Positions 60,040-64,000 of a DNA stretch of 64,000 bases are shown one piece after another. Each line of letters starts with the position of its first letter. Position 1 is the stretch's first letter. The position numbers and the translations under genes are program-made. The stretch is from Fistularia commersonii (Eukaryota; Chordata; Actinopteri; Syngnathiformes; Fistulariidae). The stretch is taken from NCBI GenBank assembly GCA_037954325.1, contig JBBMNZ010000027.1, positions 9,306,001-9,370,000 of the forward strand, written 5' to 3'. Below the pieces are notes generated by a model, which made no database searches, was not told the DNA's origin, and saw nothing but the letters and a program-made list of their open reading frames with translations.

Positions 60040-63000
60040 TAAAAGAAGTCAATTGAATGGGTTGGGATGAGCTTAAACCCAAATGCAGCATTCTTTTTTT
60101 CTGTTTTATCTTTATATGATTTTGCATGTTAAAAAAATCAACGCTATTAAGCTCATGAAATGCGGTGGTCCAACATGAGAAACATGCAACCCGGAAATCT
60201 CTTGCCTTTCATCAAAACGGTACTCCAGAGCAACACTTGTACTCTGAACCTAAGTGTCGTGTTTGATGTGCAACTCCGACAGCTCCATAAGATGTTGAGA
60301 CTTCAATGTAGTCACTTGTCTGTCGTTCACCTTTGTTCATCTTCAGCCTCTCCGCTTTCTGCTTCCAGAGGAGAGATGAAAGCGTCAAACAAAGGATCAT
60401 CGCCTTCTCCTGTGGACCAGTAAGTGGAACTGCAGTGCAGAGGAGGAACTCCTTCATACTTCCACGTTCTTCATATACGCCTCTTCTTTCTCTTGACTTA
60501 ATCCACTTGCCTTCGCCCAGCTTCCCCTGTGTGCACGTCCCTTAGATACTATCTCCATCTGCTGTAATTATAGAGACCCCCACCCCCTACTTTCAGCCTC
60601 AAATACACACAGAACGCACGGTACACACTGCCCAATGGTGTAATTCATGCTGCTTAGGGGGTCATGGGAGATTATGAGTAGGATCGATCAATGTGATGGT
60701 TCACACACACAAATGCTCTCTCTCTCACACACACGCACAGCCTCATCATCGATAAGGGCTTCCTTACCTCCTCTCTCCTACTGAGGGACATCCTGCAGCT
60801 AATGAGGACACACAAACACCGTTGACTCTATCGACCACCTTGGCTTAACAAGGTAGTTTATATATGGACCTACTGGAAGACCATCAGCATGAAGACTCCC
60901 TGCTCCACCAAATAGTATAGCTAAAGAAACAATTAGCACATAACAACAAGACAGCTCCTTGAGGAAGATGAACACACTACTAGCATAGTGTAAGAAGTCA
61001 CCTGGTCATCCTGCATGTTATGTCTGTTCATTTTATAGTGGTTAAGCTGATAAAGCCATTGCAATGTCACTGGCCCAGAATTTGAATCTCCAACAACTAA
61101 CCTCAGTTGATAACTTTGGGTGCTATTTTGAAGAAATTTACAGAGCTAATCGTTAGACGTGAAAACAGAACTTTTATCAGTGTATGTGCATCTCATCTTA
61201 CTGAGGGACTGTATTGACTTCTCCTCACAATAATATCAGCTTAATTTGGATGCAGCTTCAAACAAAGATGCCACAGGAATAAAGACAATGGACATCTTTG
61301 ACTGCAGGGCGCAATTAATCCTTTACCGGACCCTCAGAAATGACATTAAGCTGCATTAAAATGCCCCTTTTGTCATGACAATGTCTGTGGATATTTCAGG
61401 TCCACACAAAAGGAAAAAAACAATATCCCACATTTCAATGTGCCGTTATCACATACCATGTCGGCGGGAATTTTTTCATCTCTATGACAAGTTTCTTATG
61501 GCTTCTCGACTATTTTCCTGCAGGTGGTGTGGACCATGTATACAATATATCAGTGTTTTTCTTTCTTTTTTTTTTTTTTTGTATGTGTGTGTGTGTGTGT
61601 TCGTGTGTATGTGTCTGATGTATGGATTATGGAAGCTGACTGCTATGGTCCAGAGCAGGTGTCAGGTTGCTGCTGGGAACATGAAAGACTCTCTGAGGGG
61701 GAAGGGTACTGGTCAGCAGACCTGACCTACAGAATCAATGTCCTTATGAAAGAGTAAATGACAAGATCAGAAGAAATGCTAACGTTGGGAAGTAAAGGAG
61801 GACATAGATCGGAAATAGATTGCAATTTCAATAAAATGCTTACTGCTCCCCTGATTTTTTTCATTTCAAATATATTTGCAGTTTACTTAGGAATGTCTGT
61901 CCCGGTTTAATCTGTTTTTTTTTTTTTTTTTTTTTATAAAAACTACACTCAACTAAAAAAATTCCATTCACAAGTAGCACATGACAAGTTACGGTTCCCC
62001 GAAAAAGCCCACATCATCGAAAGAGAGTTTGATCGGTATTCATGGACGTCATGAGCGAGGTTCATTCAAACCTGTTGGTGGTGACAACGGCTCACATTCA
62101 GCCACTGCACAATACAAACAAAGAGCAACATTTCAAGATGATCACAACGAAGACCTATAGCCCCCGAGTGTGTTCATCTTCAGTGTGCTGGTGGGGGTCC
62201 AGAAGTCCACTCCTCCTCCTGTATCGACATTGTGTGCCCTTTCAGAGCCCCCCCACCACTTTGGTTTCCTTTATCACTGGGTTGGATGGCTCTGCAATAA
62301 CCAGTGGGGTTCCCCCACTACAGGAACAAGGGCTTTCTTCCCCTAAAGGTCAGTTATGTTGCCCAGAGTCTCCCGGCCCTTAGTCTTTCTGCTCCTGTGC
62401 TGTCCAGCTGAAATATGACCAACTTTTTGATACATATCCTTATGGATAGCTTATGGATTGAAGAAATAAGAGAAGGTGGCATAAGCCTCCCCCCGGAGTC
62501 CATGAGCCTCCCCCTCTGAATGCTCTTGAATTATTCACCACTTAGGCAGTAAGAAAAATAATAAAGATATTAAAAAATACTTGGCAGAACTTTTCCCCTA
62601 AATTCACTGATGAAAAATGTAAGTTTGATAAAAGACCCTGCCCTCGCCGCTTTACAGAGGAGACAGCTTAAACCTCAGAAAAATACCTCCACAGAAATAC
62701 TAAAACTGAGTGGGATGAGATGCTCTTAGAAAATGGATCATCTGTTTCCTTCTCTGGACTTTGATTTAATTCTCACTTTCTTGCGTAAGATGAAATGTTC
62801 AAACGAAAAAAGAGTGGAAGACAAATATTCAAAATACTCAAGAATCAGAGGGAAAAAAGGAATTCAATTTCAGCATTTTATCATAAACAAATCAAAGATA
62901 CTAGATTTATTCTGAGTTTGAATGTATAGCCATGTAGAAGTTTCTAAAGAAAAGGAGAACAGAATTAGAAACCCCTTAACTCTATAATTGTGTTTAGGAT

Positions 63001-63878
63001 TTCTGATGCCAAACATATTGATTTTATGTGTATGTCAAAAAAAGGACAAACCAGCTACACCAAACAATCATTATAATTTCATCCATTGGAATTATTATTG
63101 TTTTTCTTAAAACAACACACCACTACTACTTAATAGGAAAATAACAATCTTTTAATCATTAAAATCATCAGTGATGTACCGGAATACCAGATACAGGTAA
63201 AATGATCTCTAAATCCAGGTTCATTATGAGACGACGCCAGGAGTGCAAGGCAGAAACTCTTCAACTTAATTATGGCCTCAAATTAATTAGTCACTTTGTG
63301 AACCACGTCTCCGGAGTGATGGAGAGAGGAAAATGGAAAAAGCCAGGTAGCCTGGCATTTCGCAGGCACAGAAGTTGTAATTAAACAGCATAGTTAAGTG
63401 AACAGGGCTGCAATGAAGAGTGGTGATTAGCGCGACATGCTCTAACGAGGGCGTGTTTATTGAGAGGCAGTTGGATGAAAGTGTTGCTGAGGGGAGAGAG
63501 ACAGGAGGAGGGTGAGAGACACAACTTATAGGCTGAGTGATGCTGCCAGAGCCAATTCATTACGACTGCAGCTCTGTCAATCCCTGCTCATCTCCCGTAG
63601 CACTAGACCACTAATGGAATTAGTCCCTGTCACACACACACGCACACACACACACACACACAGACACACACACACACACATAACCACGCACTCACACCCA
63701 CACAGACATACACACATAACCACGCACAGACCCACTACAAGATACAGAGGGAGAGAGATACACACACACAAACACACACTGCATTAACACAATGGGTCCT
63801 GCAGATATATCTCAGTGACAAAGCTCTCTAACTTGCAGATCATAAATCCTTGGAGGTCACCGGGGTAGACCCATACAT

Positions 63879-63914
<36 letters not shown>

Positions 63915-64000
63915 GTGCAACCCCCCTACACATGCATGCAATAGTCTCTAATAAGAGTGACCACAAAGTGATATAATTCTACCATAAACAAATTTAAAGA
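60040..64000. other. Non-coding stretch, no gene seen
   Basis: AT-rich intergenic DNA with a T run at 61918-61935, a GT run at about 61579-61600, and CA runs at 63631-63680 and 63884-63908. None of the open frames shows a recognisable domain. Confidence 0.5.
63631..63680. repeat. (CA)n microsatellite
   Basis: CA run with two single-base interruptions. More CA-rich sequence follows to 63780 and at 63884-63908. Confidence 0.95.

Noticed and set aside
1..64000. CRISPR arrays, tRNA or rRNA genes, bacterial-type operons
   Set aside because: No regularly spaced repeats, no cloverleaf-forming sequence that I could recognise and no prokaryotic gene organisation; the window is vertebrate nuclear DNA.

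Overview
This window is vertebrate nuclear DNA, most likely from a percomorph-type teleost fish. The evidence is a two-exon Onecut homeobox gene whose protein aligns with vertebrate ONECUT1/HNF6 along its length, very many (CA)n/(GT)n microsatellites, several copies of a dispersed repeat I know from teleost genomes, a foldback MITE and a decayed Tc1-type transposon. Open frames in the rest of the window are mostly chance or low-complexity frames.

Layout. Positions 1-830 look like a promoter: five CACGTG E-boxes and an ETS box. They may belong to a gene off the left edge (atosa/fam214a would fit vertebrate gene order, but this is inference). Positions 831-4130 are non-coding, with a SINE-like remnant and microsatellites. 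From 13611 down to 8193 on the minus strand lies onecut1: exon 1 at 12531-13611, a 4.05 kb phase-1 intron, and coding exon 2 at 8193-8482, encoding 456 residues (CUT domain plus homeodomain). Its inferred 3' UTR runs to a poly(A) signal near 4155 and carries 13 seed matches to miR-9. The intron holds a near-perfect RE1/REST site and a CTCF-like site. The start codon is preceded by a CpG-rich promoter region with a CRE and a GC box.

From 14.2 to 64 kb I find no certain protein-coding gene. This resembles the gene desert upstream of ONECUT1 in other vertebrates and probably holds distant enhancers. Notable contents are blocks that read like conserved non-coding DNA (near 17.2, 19.0, 28.0 and 44.5 kb), a duplicated segment of about 420 bp (30.2-30.6 kb against 35.4-35.8 plus 38.4-38.55 kb), a MITE nested in an older repeat (36.2-36.8 kb), an inverted pair of repeats (20.5-21.3 kb), a dead Tc1 element (58.7-60.0 kb), a possible 100-codon intronless gene (50.0 kb) and a weak terminal-exon candidate (47.0 kb).

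The parts suggest one regulatory picture: onecut1 could be kept off outside certain lineages by REST at its intron, and trimmed after transcription by miR-9 (and perhaps let-7) through a long 3' UTR. REST and miR-9 are known to regulate each other. The sites are seen directly in the sequence; their use in this animal is inference.
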